Position numbers and translations under genes: made by a program
The notes under the pieces: model-generated
Database searches by the model: none
Told to the model about the DNA's origin: nothing
What the model saw: only the letters and a program-made list of their open reading frames with translations
Part shown: positions 1-6,831 of the stretch, one piece after another
Layout of the letters: every line of letters starts with the position of its first letter
How positions within the stretch are numbered: the stretch's first letter is position 1
From: Desulfoscipio geothermicus
Lineage (GTDB): Bacteria; Bacillota; Desulfotomaculia; Desulfotomaculales; Desulfallaceae
Reading direction: 5' to 3'
Assembly: GCA_016841205.1 (NCBI GenBank)
Contig: JAENZP010000016.1
Location: 1-64,000 of the forward strand
Length of the DNA stretch: 64,000 bases

Positions 1-55
1 GGAATCAGTGTCCGGATGTACCCGGAATTACTGTCCGGATAAGCCGGAATAGACA
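1..55 (+). mobile_element. End of an IS21-family-like insertion sequence (element lies to the left)
   Basis: Two imperfect 22-bp tandem units, each carrying CGGAAT or GGAATC plus TGTCCGGAT, are followed by CGGAATAGACA. Repeated TGTCCGGAT-type units next to a terminal 5'-CA are typical of IS21-family ends, where the transposase IstA binds several internal repeats. No istA or istB reading frame is inside the window, so only the terminus is seen. The outer boundary is placed at AGACA (51-55), which is approximate. Confidence 0.5.
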
Positions 56-458
56 CATGGTTTCATTTGAGCCATGTTTTAATATAATCACTCTCCAGCA
101 TTTTTTAATTCCCAACTAGCATCCCAACCCTTTTCAGTATTTTAGACGCTAAACCTCTATAATTTTGTAGAGTGTGGCTATTCCATTTAAGCTAACGAGC
201 CACATTTTTAAAATTTTTAGACATACTGTGTTTCATAATGAGCACATGAAAGGCTTCAATCTGGATGGTGAGAGAACTAAGGTATACATATTCTGTGGCA
301 GGCTCTGCCACAGCTGCGATATCTTTGTACAAGTTTACCGTGCCGCTAATTCTGAGACATTAAGCCCTAATTAAAGTAGTAACCATTTTTTCTCATACTT
401 CATAATATATTTTAAGACCAGAGAGGTTATGGTCATCATTCTGAAAGGAGTAGATTAT
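56..458. other. Intergenic, no supported gene
   Basis: AT-rich stretch between the IS end and the first small gene. A 66-codon frame (174-374, plus) has no ribosome site or recognisable motif and is not called. A GAGAGG at 421-426 precedes an ATG at 429, but the better-spaced AAAGGAG at 444-450 supports the start at 459. Confidence 0.5.
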
Positions 459-731
459 ATGGAAGAACAAGGTATAAACGAAAGATGGAAACAAAATTGT
501 GGCACACAAATTAAGGATTGTTTTGTTGTAATATTCTGCGGTGAAGTCGATGTGAATACTAAAGATTTTGAAAGAACACTACAAGAAGGGAATCTTATGG
601 GACATAATAAAAACAAATGTGAACAGGAAGGTTGTCGCATAGAAATCAAGGATAGTAAAGTAGTGATACTTTGCGGTGAAGTCGATTTTGATAAGGTTAA
701 AGAATGCATTACAGAAACATTTATGAAGTAA
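459..731 (+). CDS. Small hypothetical protein with an internal duplication
   Basis: A 90-residue soluble protein of unknown function. The start at 459 is chosen because AAAGGAG (444-450) lies 8 bases upstream; an in-frame ATG at 429 has poorer support. The protein is two copies of one unit. Each has an 'IK-D' stretch followed by VVI(F/L)CGEVD and then a charged helix-like tail. The second half begins at its own Met (MGHNKNK), preceded by GAAGGG, so it could also be made separately. One conserved Cys per repeat (CGEVD) suggests metal or redox binding, but this is inference. It stands alone, ends before a clear terminator (833-860), and sits beside mobile-element debris. I do not recognise the family. 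Confidence 0.6.
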   Translation: MEEQGINERWKQNCGTQIKDCFVVIFCGEVDVNTKDFERTLQEGNLMGHNKNKCEQEGCRIEIKDSKVVILCGEVDFDKVKECITETFMK

Positions 732-832
732 AAGGCAATGAAGCATCTGCAAGTCAGGAATAAAAATAACCCTTATCTTAAAAAATAATTATTATCAAGA
801 TTTAAGTAATGTGTAAATAAAAACAAATTTTA

Positions 833-860
833 AGCGTCGAACTAAAATCGGCGCTTTTTG
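833..860 (+). terminator. Rho-independent terminator
   Basis: An 8-bp stem (AGCGTCGA / TCGGCGCT, one G-T pair) with a 7-base loop is followed by TTTTT. It closes the small gene at 459-731. Confidence 0.75.
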
Positions 861-881
861 CTTATACTCAAAACAGCGTCT

Positions 882-909
882 CCAAGGTTCGAACCCCTGC
901 CTTTCCGCC
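882..909 (+). pseudogene. 3' fragment of a tRNA gene (tRNA-Ser-like), possible att site
   Basis: The segment carries a T-arm core (GGTTCGAACCC) and a 3' acceptor strand ending GCCA (discriminator G plus encoded CCA), resembling the 3' end of bacterial tRNA-Ser. No D-arm or anticodon arm lies upstream; instead there is a protein-gene terminator. A tRNA 3' end without its 5' half is what an integrated element leaves at its distal attachment site. The IS end at 1-55 fits an island border to the left. The tRNA identity is tentative. Confidence 0.5.
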
Positions 910-943
910 AGATATCTTATAAATCAAGGGGGTGTAGCCTTTA

Positions 944-1099
944 ATGGGCGATGTCAGCATTGCGCTAGCAAGGACTGAGCTGAAAAATGGCTTTTTAGTC
1001 ACCAGTACCACTGCGCTGGGCTTGGTAACGACTTATCAGGTGGAAGAATTGCAAGGCTTTCAGAAAACTGTAGGCTTTTTGTCGACAACTATGCTTTGA
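944..1099 (+). CDS. Possible small protein, 51 codons
   Basis: An ATG at 944 follows a GGGGG tract (928-932) at a usable distance and opens 51 codons ending with TGA at 1097. The product is mixed hydrophobic and rich in Thr/Leu, with Thr pairs (TSTT, VTT, STT), no Cys and no clear membrane span. It begins 34 bases after the tRNA remnant. No family is recognised. It may be a real small gene of the old insertion or chance. Confidence 0.25.
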   Translation: MGDVSIALARTELKNGFLVTSTTALGLVTTYQVEELQGFQKTVGFLSTTML

Positions 1100-1184
1100 C
1101 CGCGGAGGTATAGCATAGACTTCTATCAATATTACCAGTTGATGAGATAGACTAAAAATCTTAAGTTCATCCCATCAACTGGTA
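1089..1184. repeat. Two adjacent inverted repeats
   Basis: The first is CTATGCT (1089-1095) with AGCATAG (1112-1118). The second is a perfect 12-bp inverted repeat, TACCAGTTGATG (1133-1144) with CATCAACTGGTA (1173-1184), separated by 28 bases. Neither is followed by a T-run. They could be RNA hairpins, an operator, or the ends of a small non-autonomous element. Confidence 0.5.
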
Positions 1185-1350
1185 TGTCTTGTGCATTAAA
1201 CATCTGACAACTTAAAAAAAATACTAAGTTGTAAAGGGATATATTTATGAGCATAGTGATGTTATTATAAGGATAAGCAATATAAATTACAGAAATAAAC
1301 GAATGCCAGGACTTTATTTTTCTAAAATAATCAACTAAACTATAAAATAG

Positions 1351-1401
1351 TTATTAAATGAGGTAAATACGTAGAATATGGATGAAAAAGTCTGGATTTG
1401 A
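1351..1401 (+). promoter_or_regulatory. Duplicated translation-initiation region with a 7-codon minigene
   Basis: Bases 1351-1401 (TAAATGAGG...ATATG GATGAAAAAGTCTGGATT TGA) are an imperfect direct copy of 1413-1460, the true ribosome site and start of the next gene. The upstream copy opens an ATG at 1378 and stops at TGA (1399-1401), giving M-D-E-K-V-W-I; the real gene starts M-Q-K-K-V-W-I. It may be a leader peptide or a decayed duplication. Confidence 0.5.
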
Positions 1402-1439
1402 AAACAAAAAATAATTAAATGAGGGGGAATAGGTAAAAT

Positions 1440-2459
1440 ATGCAGAAAAAAGTTTGGATTAGAGTTATATCTGGTTTATTAGTCATTTTGGCGGCTTTTT
1501 TACTGGGTGGATGTACTTCCAGTAATCAACAGGAGGAGACCAATAAACAAAAACTTGTTTTTGCTGATCCCCAATGGGATAGCGTACAATTCAATAATTC
1601 TGTGGCTCAATACATTATAAGTAATGGGTACGGGTATCCGACGGATACAATCAACGGATCTTCGGCAATAACATTTGAAGGATTAGTAAACGGTGACATT
1701 GATATATATATGGAAGCTTGGACAGGTAACCTACAGCCTAGATATGGAGAAGAACTTGAAAGTGGTACTATCAAAGAAGTTGGCGTAAATTATAGCGACA
1801 ATACCCAGGGGCTTTTTGTTCCTACATATTTGATTGAGGGTGATCCTGCAAGAGGCATAGAACCGCTGGCGCCTGATTTAAAATCGGTGCAGGATCTGCC
1901 AAAATACTGGCAGTTATTCAAGGATCCCGAGGACCCGTCAAAAGGTAGAATTTTGGGGTCTCCCGCCGGGTGGGAAGTAGATAAGATTCTTCAGGATAAA
2001 ATTAAAAATTACGGGCTTGATAAAAATTACAATTATTTCAGTCCCGGTTCAGACACAGCTCTTTCCACTTCCATAGCCAAAGCCTATGAAGAAGGAACTC
2101 CTTGGGTTGGATATTATTGGACACCAACTTGGGTCATGGGTAAATACAACATGACTTTACTTGAAGATACAACTTATAGTGAAGAATTGTGGGAAAATGG
2201 CTATAGATGTGAAATCCCGTCAATGGAAATAACAATAGCCGTTAACAAAGATGTTCCTGAAAAGGCGCCGGATGTTGTAGAATTCTTAGAAAATTATCAA
2301 ACAAACAGCGAGTTGTTGAGCAGTGTTCTGGCATATATGCAGCAAAACGATATTAATGCGGATCAAGCCGCCGTCTGGTTCTTGAAAAACAATGAAGATA
2401 TTTGGACGAAATGGGTTCCGAGTGACATTGCTCAAAAAGTTAAAGCTACATTAGAGTAA
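1440..2459 (+). CDS. Glycine betaine/proline-type ABC transporter substrate-binding lipoprotein (OpuAC/ProX family)
   Basis: A 339-residue extracytoplasmic binding protein. Residues 1-25 form a lipoprotein signal ending in the lipobox LLGGC, so it is probably anchored to the outer face of the membrane by lipid-modified Cys. The mature part has the OpuAC fold hallmarks, with aromatic-rich segments (MEAWTGN, WVGYYWTPTW) that in this family form a Trp/Tyr cage for quaternary ammonium ligands. GAGGGGG (1421-1427) is the ribosome site. The permease and ATPase genes follow, after a terminator-like hairpin at 2484-2524 that would let this subunit be made in excess. The exact ligand (betaine, choline, carnitine) cannot be told. 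Confidence 0.9.
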   Translation: MQKKVWIRVISGLLVILAAFLLGGCTSSNQQEETNKQKLVFADPQWDSVQFNNSVAQYIISNGYGYPTDTINGSSAITFEGLVNGDIDIYMEAWTGNLQPRYGEELESGTIKEVGVNYSDNTQGLFVPTYLIEGDPARGIEPLAPDLKSVQDLPKYWQLFKDPEDPSKGRILGSPAGWEVDKILQDKIKNYGLDKNYNYFSPGSDTALSTSIAKAYEEGTPWVGYYWTPTWVMGKYNMTLLEDTTYSEELWENGYRCEIPSMEITIAVNKDVPEKAPDVVEFLENYQTNSELLSSVLAYMQQNDINADQAAVWFLKNNEDIWTKWVPSDIAQKVKATLE

Positions 2460-2483
2460 GATTTATTTACATTTGTTAAAATT

Positions 2484-2524
2484 AGGACAAAGTCGCATGT
2501 TTAATATCGGCTTTGTCCTTTTTA
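2484..2524 (+). terminator. Intra-operon terminator/attenuator
   Basis: AGGACAAAG (2484-2492) pairs with CTTTGTCCT (2511-2519), followed by TTTTT. It lies 25 bases after the lipoprotein stop codon and just before the permease ribosome site, so partial read-through would lower permease and ATPase expression relative to the binding protein. Confidence 0.8.
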
Positions 2525-2536
2525 GAGAGGTAAAAA

Positions 2537-3388
2537 ATGAATCAATTTCCAGAAATTTTAAAAATAGATATCGGGCAATATATAGAGTTATTTATTAGAT
2601 GGTTAATGCACAATTTTGGGGGATTTTTTCATGTAATTTCGTTCAGTATTTTATGGTTTCTTCTGCAAATGCAAAATTTATTATTTTTAATGCCTTGGTG
2701 GCTGGTATTACTTATAATATTTGTGGTCGGATGGAAAGTTATAGACTTAAAGTCTAGTATTATTTATACCTTTCTGGTTTTCTTAATAGGGACGTTTGGA
2801 CTTTGGGATTCCATGATGTTGACTTTAGCTATTGTCGTGACTTCCGTAGTGATCTCCATGCTGCTGGGAATTCCCCTGGGTATTCTCATGGCTTATAACG
2901 ATACATTTAATGCTTTAATGAGACCAATTCTGGATAGTATGCAGACGATGCCCAGTTTCGTATATTTAATACCTGCTTTGTTGCTTTTTGGGATGGGCAA
3001 AGTACCTGCGGTATTTGCCACAATGATTTACGCTATACCTCCCGTTATTAGATTAACCGATTTGGGGATACGTAGTGTTCCCAAAGAAATGGTTGAAGCT
3101 GCTCATGCCTTTGGTTCCTCCAACTGGCAAACCCTGGTTAAGATTCAGCTTCCCCAAGCCCTGCCCACAATTATGACCGGTATTAATCAAACAATTATGA
3201 TGGCTTTGGCCATGGTTGTTATCGCGTCCATGATAGGGGCTAAAGGATTGGGGCTTGATGTATTGGAAGCAATTCAGCACATTGATATTGGACAAGGTTT
3301 TGAAGCCGGTGTCAGTATTGTCTTTCTGGCTATTATTATAGACAGGCTGTCTCAATCTGTGGCCACACGATTTAAGTATCCGAAATAG
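2537..3388 (+). CDS. Glycine betaine/proline-type ABC transporter permease (OpuAB/ProW family)
   Basis: A 283-residue inner-membrane permease with about seven predicted hydrophobic segments, including a paired tract at residues 20-80. The binding-protein-dependent permease loop is seen near residues 190-215 (EAAHAFGSSNWQTL...QLPQALP), the coupling helix that contacts the ATPase. Ribosome site AGAGAGG lies before ATG 2537. It ends 15 bases before the ATPase gene, so the two are co-translated. The length and the extended N-terminus match the OpuAB/ProW family rather than generic amino-acid permeases. Confidence 0.9.
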   Translation: MNQFPEILKIDIGQYIELFIRWLMHNFGGFFHVISFSILWFLLQMQNLLFLMPWWLVLLIIFVVGWKVIDLKSSIIYTFLVFLIGTFGLWDSMMLTLAIVVTSVVISMLLGIPLGILMAYNDTFNALMRPILDSMQTMPSFVYLIPALLLFGMGKVPAVFATMIYAIPPVIRLTDLGIRSVPKEMVEAAHAFGSSNWQTLVKIQLPQALPTIMTGINQTIMMALAMVVIASMIGAKGLGLDVLEAIQHIDIGQGFEAGVSIVFLAIIIDRLSQSVATRFKYPK

Positions 3389-3403
3389 GAGTATAATCAA
3401 AAA

Positions 3404-4576
3404 ATGAACAAAAAACTAAAAGTTGAACAATTAACAAAAGTTTTTGGGCATAATCCCCGTTCAGTTCTACCTAAATTATCAAAGGGTCTGTCCAAGGAAC
3501 GAATTCTTAAAGAAACCGGGCACACAGTAGGTGTAAATAATGTTTCCTTTGAAGTTAATGAAGGTGAGATTTTTGTTATTATGGGCCTGTCAGGAAGCGG
3601 CAAGTCGACATTGATTCGCTGCTTGAATCTTCTCAACAAACCCACCGAGGGGAAAATATATGTGGATGGGAAAGACATTGTATATTATGACAACAAAGAT
3701 TTAAAGGTATTTAGACAAACGAAAGTGGCCATGGTATTTCAGCATTTTGGCTTATTTACTCATAGAAGTGTAATTGATAATGTCGCGTATGGCTTGGAAA
3801 TCAAAAAGGTACCTCAGTCGGAACGTTATAAGATAGCCGGGGAAACTTTAAGTAGTGTAGGGCTGCAAGGATGGGAAGACAAATACCCTAATGAATTAAG
3901 CGGAGGAATGCAGCAAAGGGTGGGTTTGGCCAGGGCCCTCGCCACCAATCCGGATATTCTCCTTATGGATGAGCCTTTTAGCGCTCTTGACCCCTTGATT
4001 AAGCGGGAAATGCAACAGGAATTGCTGGATATTCAATCACGCTTAAAAAAGACTATTATTTTTATTACTCATGATATTAATGAAGCTTTTAAGCTGGGTG
4101 ATCGGGTTGCGATTATGAAAGATGCGGTTATTGAACAAATCGGAACTCCGGAAGAAATCCTGGCTAAGCCTAAAAATGAATATATTCAAAAATTTGTCCA
4201 GGATATTGACCGTTCAAAAGTACTGCAAGCAAAAAATATTATGTTTAAACCTTCCTCTTTGGTTTCCACTAAAGTTGGTTTAAAAGTCGCCATCAAGGAA
4301 ATGGAACAGGGCGGAATTTCTAGTATTTTTGTATTGGATAATGATCGCCGGCTGCAAGGACTGGTGACTATTGACGATGCAATTAGGGCTCTAAGAGAGG
4401 ATAAAAGTTTAAATGATATTATAAAACAGGAATTCTACACTACAAGTCCGGATACTTACATCCATGAACTAATTCCCTATGCCACAGAAACTAAATACCC
4501 TATTGTTGTGGTTGATGAAAACAAAAAAATGTTAGGTATTATCATGAGAGTAACGATATTATCTAATTTGGTTTAA
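3404..4576 (+). CDS. Glycine betaine/proline ABC transporter ATPase with C-terminal CBS domains (OpuAA/ProV family)
   Basis: A 390-residue ATPase that energises the importer. Visible motifs are Walker A GLSGSGKST (about residue 62), Q-loop VFQHFGLF, signature LSGGMQQRVGLARAL, Walker B LLMDEP and the H-loop THDINEA. The N-terminal extension (FGHNPRSVLP...) is typical of OpuAA/ProV. Residues 280-390 carry two CBS motifs, which in OpuA-type systems sense ionic strength and gate transport. It is the last gene of the operon; no clear terminator follows. Confidence 0.92.
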   Translation: MNKKLKVEQLTKVFGHNPRSVLPKLSKGLSKERILKETGHTVGVNNVSFEVNEGEIFVIMGLSGSGKSTLIRCLNLLNKPTEGKIYVDGKDIVYYDNKDLKVFRQTKVAMVFQHFGLFTHRSVIDNVAYGLEIKKVPQSERYKIAGETLSSVGLQGWEDKYPNELSGGMQQRVGLARALATNPDILLMDEPFSALDPLIKREMQQELLDIQSRLKKTIIFITHDINEAFKLGDRVAIMKDAVIEQIGTPEEILAKPKNEYIQKFVQDIDRSKVLQAKNIMFKPSSLVSTKVGLKVAIKEMEQGGISSIFVLDNDRRLQGLVTIDDAIRALREDKSLNDIIKQEFYTTSPDTYIHELIPYATETKYPIVVVDENKKMLGIIMRVTILSNLV

Positions 4577-4617
4577 ATACAAGGTTATTAAGTTTCCTAA
4601 AGTAAAAAAATTACCCC

Positions 4618-4640
4618 AAGATGCATGAAAAATGCGGTAA
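4618..4640 (+). repeat. Copy 1 of a 23-bp exact repeat (MHEKCGK-coding)
   Basis: The 23 bases here recur exactly at 38294-38316. Read from ATG 4621 both copies encode M-H-E-K-C-G-K followed by a second Cys two codons later; this copy stops after 10 codons. It may be the shared start of a decayed Cys-containing gene family. Confidence 0.6.
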
Positions 4641-4694
4641 GCATTGCCGATAAGACAAGAGAACTACGGCAGATTAAGTGGCCTTGAGCAGTCC

Positions 4695-4862
4695 TTTAAG
4701 AATTTAGAAGCACTCAAAGGAATCAGTTTTTCCATACCAAAGGGTAGTATTTTTGCCCTGATGGGATAAAATGGCGCGGGCAAGACCACAATGAATAAAA
4801 TCCTAAACACTTTACTCATACCGATAATGAGAGCGCTCAGATTTGCTATTGAATGCGGTTGA
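4695..4862 (+). pseudogene. ABC transporter ATPase fragment with in-frame stop
   Basis: Reading from 4695 gives F-K-N-L-E-A-L-K-G-I-S-F-S-I-P-K-G, then A-L-M-G-stop-N-G-A-G-K-T-T: the N-terminal strand and Walker A loop of an ABC-type ATPase of the ABC-2/drug type, interrupted by TAA at 4767-4769, inside the Walker A. The frame ends at TGA 4860. Nothing of the signature or Walker B motif follows, so the gene is both truncated and nonsense-mutated. It is unrelated in sequence to the OpuAA ATPase just upstream. Confidence 0.75.
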
Positions 4863-4922
4863 GCCGGCGGAGTCGTTGTGTTGATTCACCGAATGAATGG
4901 TAATTGTAAATATCGTATAAGA

Positions 4923-5114
4923 TTATAAATCGATAATGTGCGCTTTCTTTTCCTCTTTGAGATTTTGGACTCTAGATTTACTAATATTCTTGAGTTCTTT
5001 CATATCGCATGTGTACCTCTTAATCCGACTTTGGACTTTGGCCTCGGTCCCATAGAAGAAGCGGGTCTTCCACCCAAATTCACTATGGTATTTAAATTGC
5101 CAATATTGTTTCAT
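4923..5114 (-). CDS. Small hypothetical protein
   Basis: A 63-residue basic protein. The start at 5114 is preceded by AGAGAGGATGG on the minus strand, a good ribosome site. The N-terminal half is aromatic (QYWQFKYHSEFGWKTRFFYG) and the C-terminal half is a Lys/Glu-rich helix. A plus-strand frame across the same bases lacks a ribosome site and is less protein-like. No family is recognised. It lies between an ABC relic and a regulator, and may itself be a remnant. Confidence 0.4.
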   Translation of the reverse strand: MKQYWQFKYHSEFGWKTRFFYGTEAKVQSRIKRYTCDMKELKNISKSRVQNLKEEKKAHIIDL

Positions 5115-5330
5115 TTGGACCCATCCTCTCTTATGGTGTTCCTCGTCACTAAAAATACTAATATACTGTCCAAACTGCACAAAAGGTTCATTCGAATAGG
5201 CTGACCTTCTCCAATGTATAGGCTAACAATGCCTAACGAGCTTCGAGATTAGAAATATAAAATTTCAAAACTAATTATCGCAAACTAAACATCACTATAT
5301 TGTATTATAAAGAATGTTTATTATTTTTGT

Positions 5331-5361
5331 TTGACACTAAATGATGCTAAGCGGTACTAAA
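5331..5361 (+). promoter_or_regulatory. Putative promoter and repeated operator before the PBP-like regulator
   Basis: TTGACA (5331-5336) lies 18 bases before TACTAA (5355-5360). Overlapping it are three CTAA half-sites at about 10-bp steps (ACTAA 5337, GCTAA 5346, ACTAA 5356), that is one DNA face, suggesting autoregulation. A second TATAAT-like tract near 5370-5390 offers an alternative -10. Confidence 0.4.
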
Positions 5362-5438
5362 TATTATTTTATAATATGTTATAATATTTGACAAGAAGTT
5401 ATAAGAATTTTACCCTTGTTTTTGTATGAGGTGAAAAC

Positions 5439-6374
5439 ATGACTGATCCGTTATCCTATTCGCCGGAAGAAATAGGCAAGCTATTAAAAATATCCAGAGG
5501 AACAGTTTACGAATTATTAAAACGTGGAGAAATCCCCTCTTATCGCGTTGGTAAGAAAATTCGCATCAGTCAAGCCGACCTACAAGTATATATGCACGTT
5601 TCAGAAGCTCCAATAAAATCAACCACTGCGAATATACAAATCTCGTTGGAGAAACTAATTATCGAAAACCAGGGATTGATTATCTGTGGACAGGATATCG
5701 TATTGGATGTGCTGACACGATATCTGGAAAAAAAGAATCCAATGCTCCGTTCGTTACGTTCATACGTGGGAAGCATTGATGGTTTGCTGGCGCTTTATAA
5801 AGGAACAGCTAATATCACGGCAACTCACCTTTGGGATGGCGAAACAGGAGAATATAATATCCCCTATGTACGCAGATTGCTACCTGGTCAACGTACCGTT
5901 ATTATTAATCTTGTTTATCGGACTCTAGGGTTATATGTTGCTTCCGGTAATCCCAAAGCTATTCGTGATTGGCCGGACCTGCTCAAACCAAATGTAACAT
6001 TTGTTAACCGTGATAAAGGTTCAGGAACACGGGTAATGCTTGATGAGCATTTGCGCAATTTAAATATTGATTCACGTGATATCAAAGGTTATCAGAATGA
6101 AGAAATGAGCCATATAGCAGTTGCCAGCACCGTTGCCAGAGGGCTTGCTGATGTTGGACTAGGCACAGAAAAAGATGCTTTACAGGTACCTGAAATAGAA
6201 TTTGTTCCTTTGAAGAAAGAACGCTACGATCTCGTCTTATATAAAAATGATTTGGAAAAATCTAATTTTCAAACATTGCTTTCTATTTTGAGGTCAGTTG
6301 AATTCAAAGAAGAAGTAAACGGAATGGGTGGATATGATACTTCAATGATGGGCGAGATTGTAGGGGAATTATAA
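5439..6374 (+). CDS. Excisionase-type HTH regulator fused to a PBP-like (molybdate-binding-protein-like) domain
   Basis: A 311-residue cytoplasmic regulator. Residues 1-50 are an excisionase/MerR-like HTH (YSPEEIGKLLKISRGTVYEL, then a wing with RVGKKIRIS). Residues about 75-300 match the PBP-like domain (PF12727 type) related to molybdate/tungstate-binding ModA proteins, with DVLTRYLE, RDKGSGTRVMLDEHL and the VARGLADVGLGTE block. Such proteins are thought to sense an oxyanion and control transport or molybdoenzyme genes. No mod or tup genes are in the window, so the target is unknown. ATG 5439 follows GAGGTG. A repeated operator lies upstream. Confidence 0.85.
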   Translation: MTDPLSYSPEEIGKLLKISRGTVYELLKRGEIPSYRVGKKIRISQADLQVYMHVSEAPIKSTTANIQISLEKLIIENQGLIICGQDIVLDVLTRYLEKKNPMLRSLRSYVGSIDGLLALYKGTANITATHLWDGETGEYNIPYVRRLLPGQRTVIINLVYRTLGLYVASGNPKAIRDWPDLLKPNVTFVNRDKGSGTRVMLDEHLRNLNIDSRDIKGYQNEEMSHIAVASTVARGLADVGLGTEKDALQVPEIEFVPLKKERYDLVLYKNDLEKSNFQTLLSILRSVEFKEEVNGMGGYDTSMMGEIVGEL

Positions 6375-6520
6375 ACTTATTTTTTGGCGGTGACTAATCA
6401 AAGATGAAACCATCGCATCTTTTTCAATGACTTTGTTGGTAGTTAGCTTACCGCCAAGGAGCGTGAACCGCTACAACTAACGAGGTAAATGGAACTGGTG
6501 AAGAAAATGATCTAGATAAT

Positions 6521-6610
6521 ATGAAAATACATCTTATGCCTGTGGATTGGCTTAATGTTGACAATTATACTATAGTTATTGATTCTGAGATTGAAAATAA
6601 TGGGATATGA
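6521..6610 (+). other. Possible gene remnant (29 codons)
   Basis: A short frame beginning M-K-I-H-L-M-P-V-D-W-L-N-V-D stops at TGA 6608. The same frame stays open upstream to about 6479 without a start. The sequence looks protein-like but no family is recognised. It fills part of the 6375-6831 gap with the terminator and promoter listed separately. Confidence 0.25.
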
Positions 6611-6650
6611 AGTAAATGTCCAATTTGAAGTGCAATAAAGAATAGTAAAA

Positions 6651-6698
6651 GGGGGCTCCTGCACAACGAACTAAATAGTTCGTACTGACAGCCTTTTT
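6651..6698 (+). terminator. Rho-independent terminator
   Basis: An inner stem ACGAACTA/TAGTTCGT (6666-6673, 6676-6683) and an outer GGCT/AGCC (6654-6657, 6690-6693) are followed by TTTTTT. It insulates the kinase gene from upstream transcription. Confidence 0.75.
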
Positions 6699-6713
6699 TA
6701 CTCTTTTTTTATA

Positions 6714-6741
6714 TTGACATATAAAAATTTACAAATAACAT
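6714..6741 (+). promoter_or_regulatory. Putative sigma-A promoter of the first PAS kinase
   Basis: TTGACA (6714-6719) is separated by 16 bases from TAACAT (6736-6741). It lies directly after the terminator and about 90 bases before the kinase start. Confidence 0.45.
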
Positions 6742-6831
6742 AGCGTGACAGTATCTCTAGAGGAAATTATAGTATCTATAAAGAATTTTTTATTTAGTCT
6801 ACTGGAGATTTTCTATGGGTGGGTTGTATTA

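Noticed and set aside
1133-1184. Rho-independent terminator
   Set aside because: The 12-bp inverted repeat has a 28-base spacer and no T-run, so it is listed only as a repeat.
4938-5204. Plus-strand 88-codon frame
   Set aside because: No ribosome site. The minus-strand frame over the same bases has AGAGAGGATGG before its start and a more protein-like composition.
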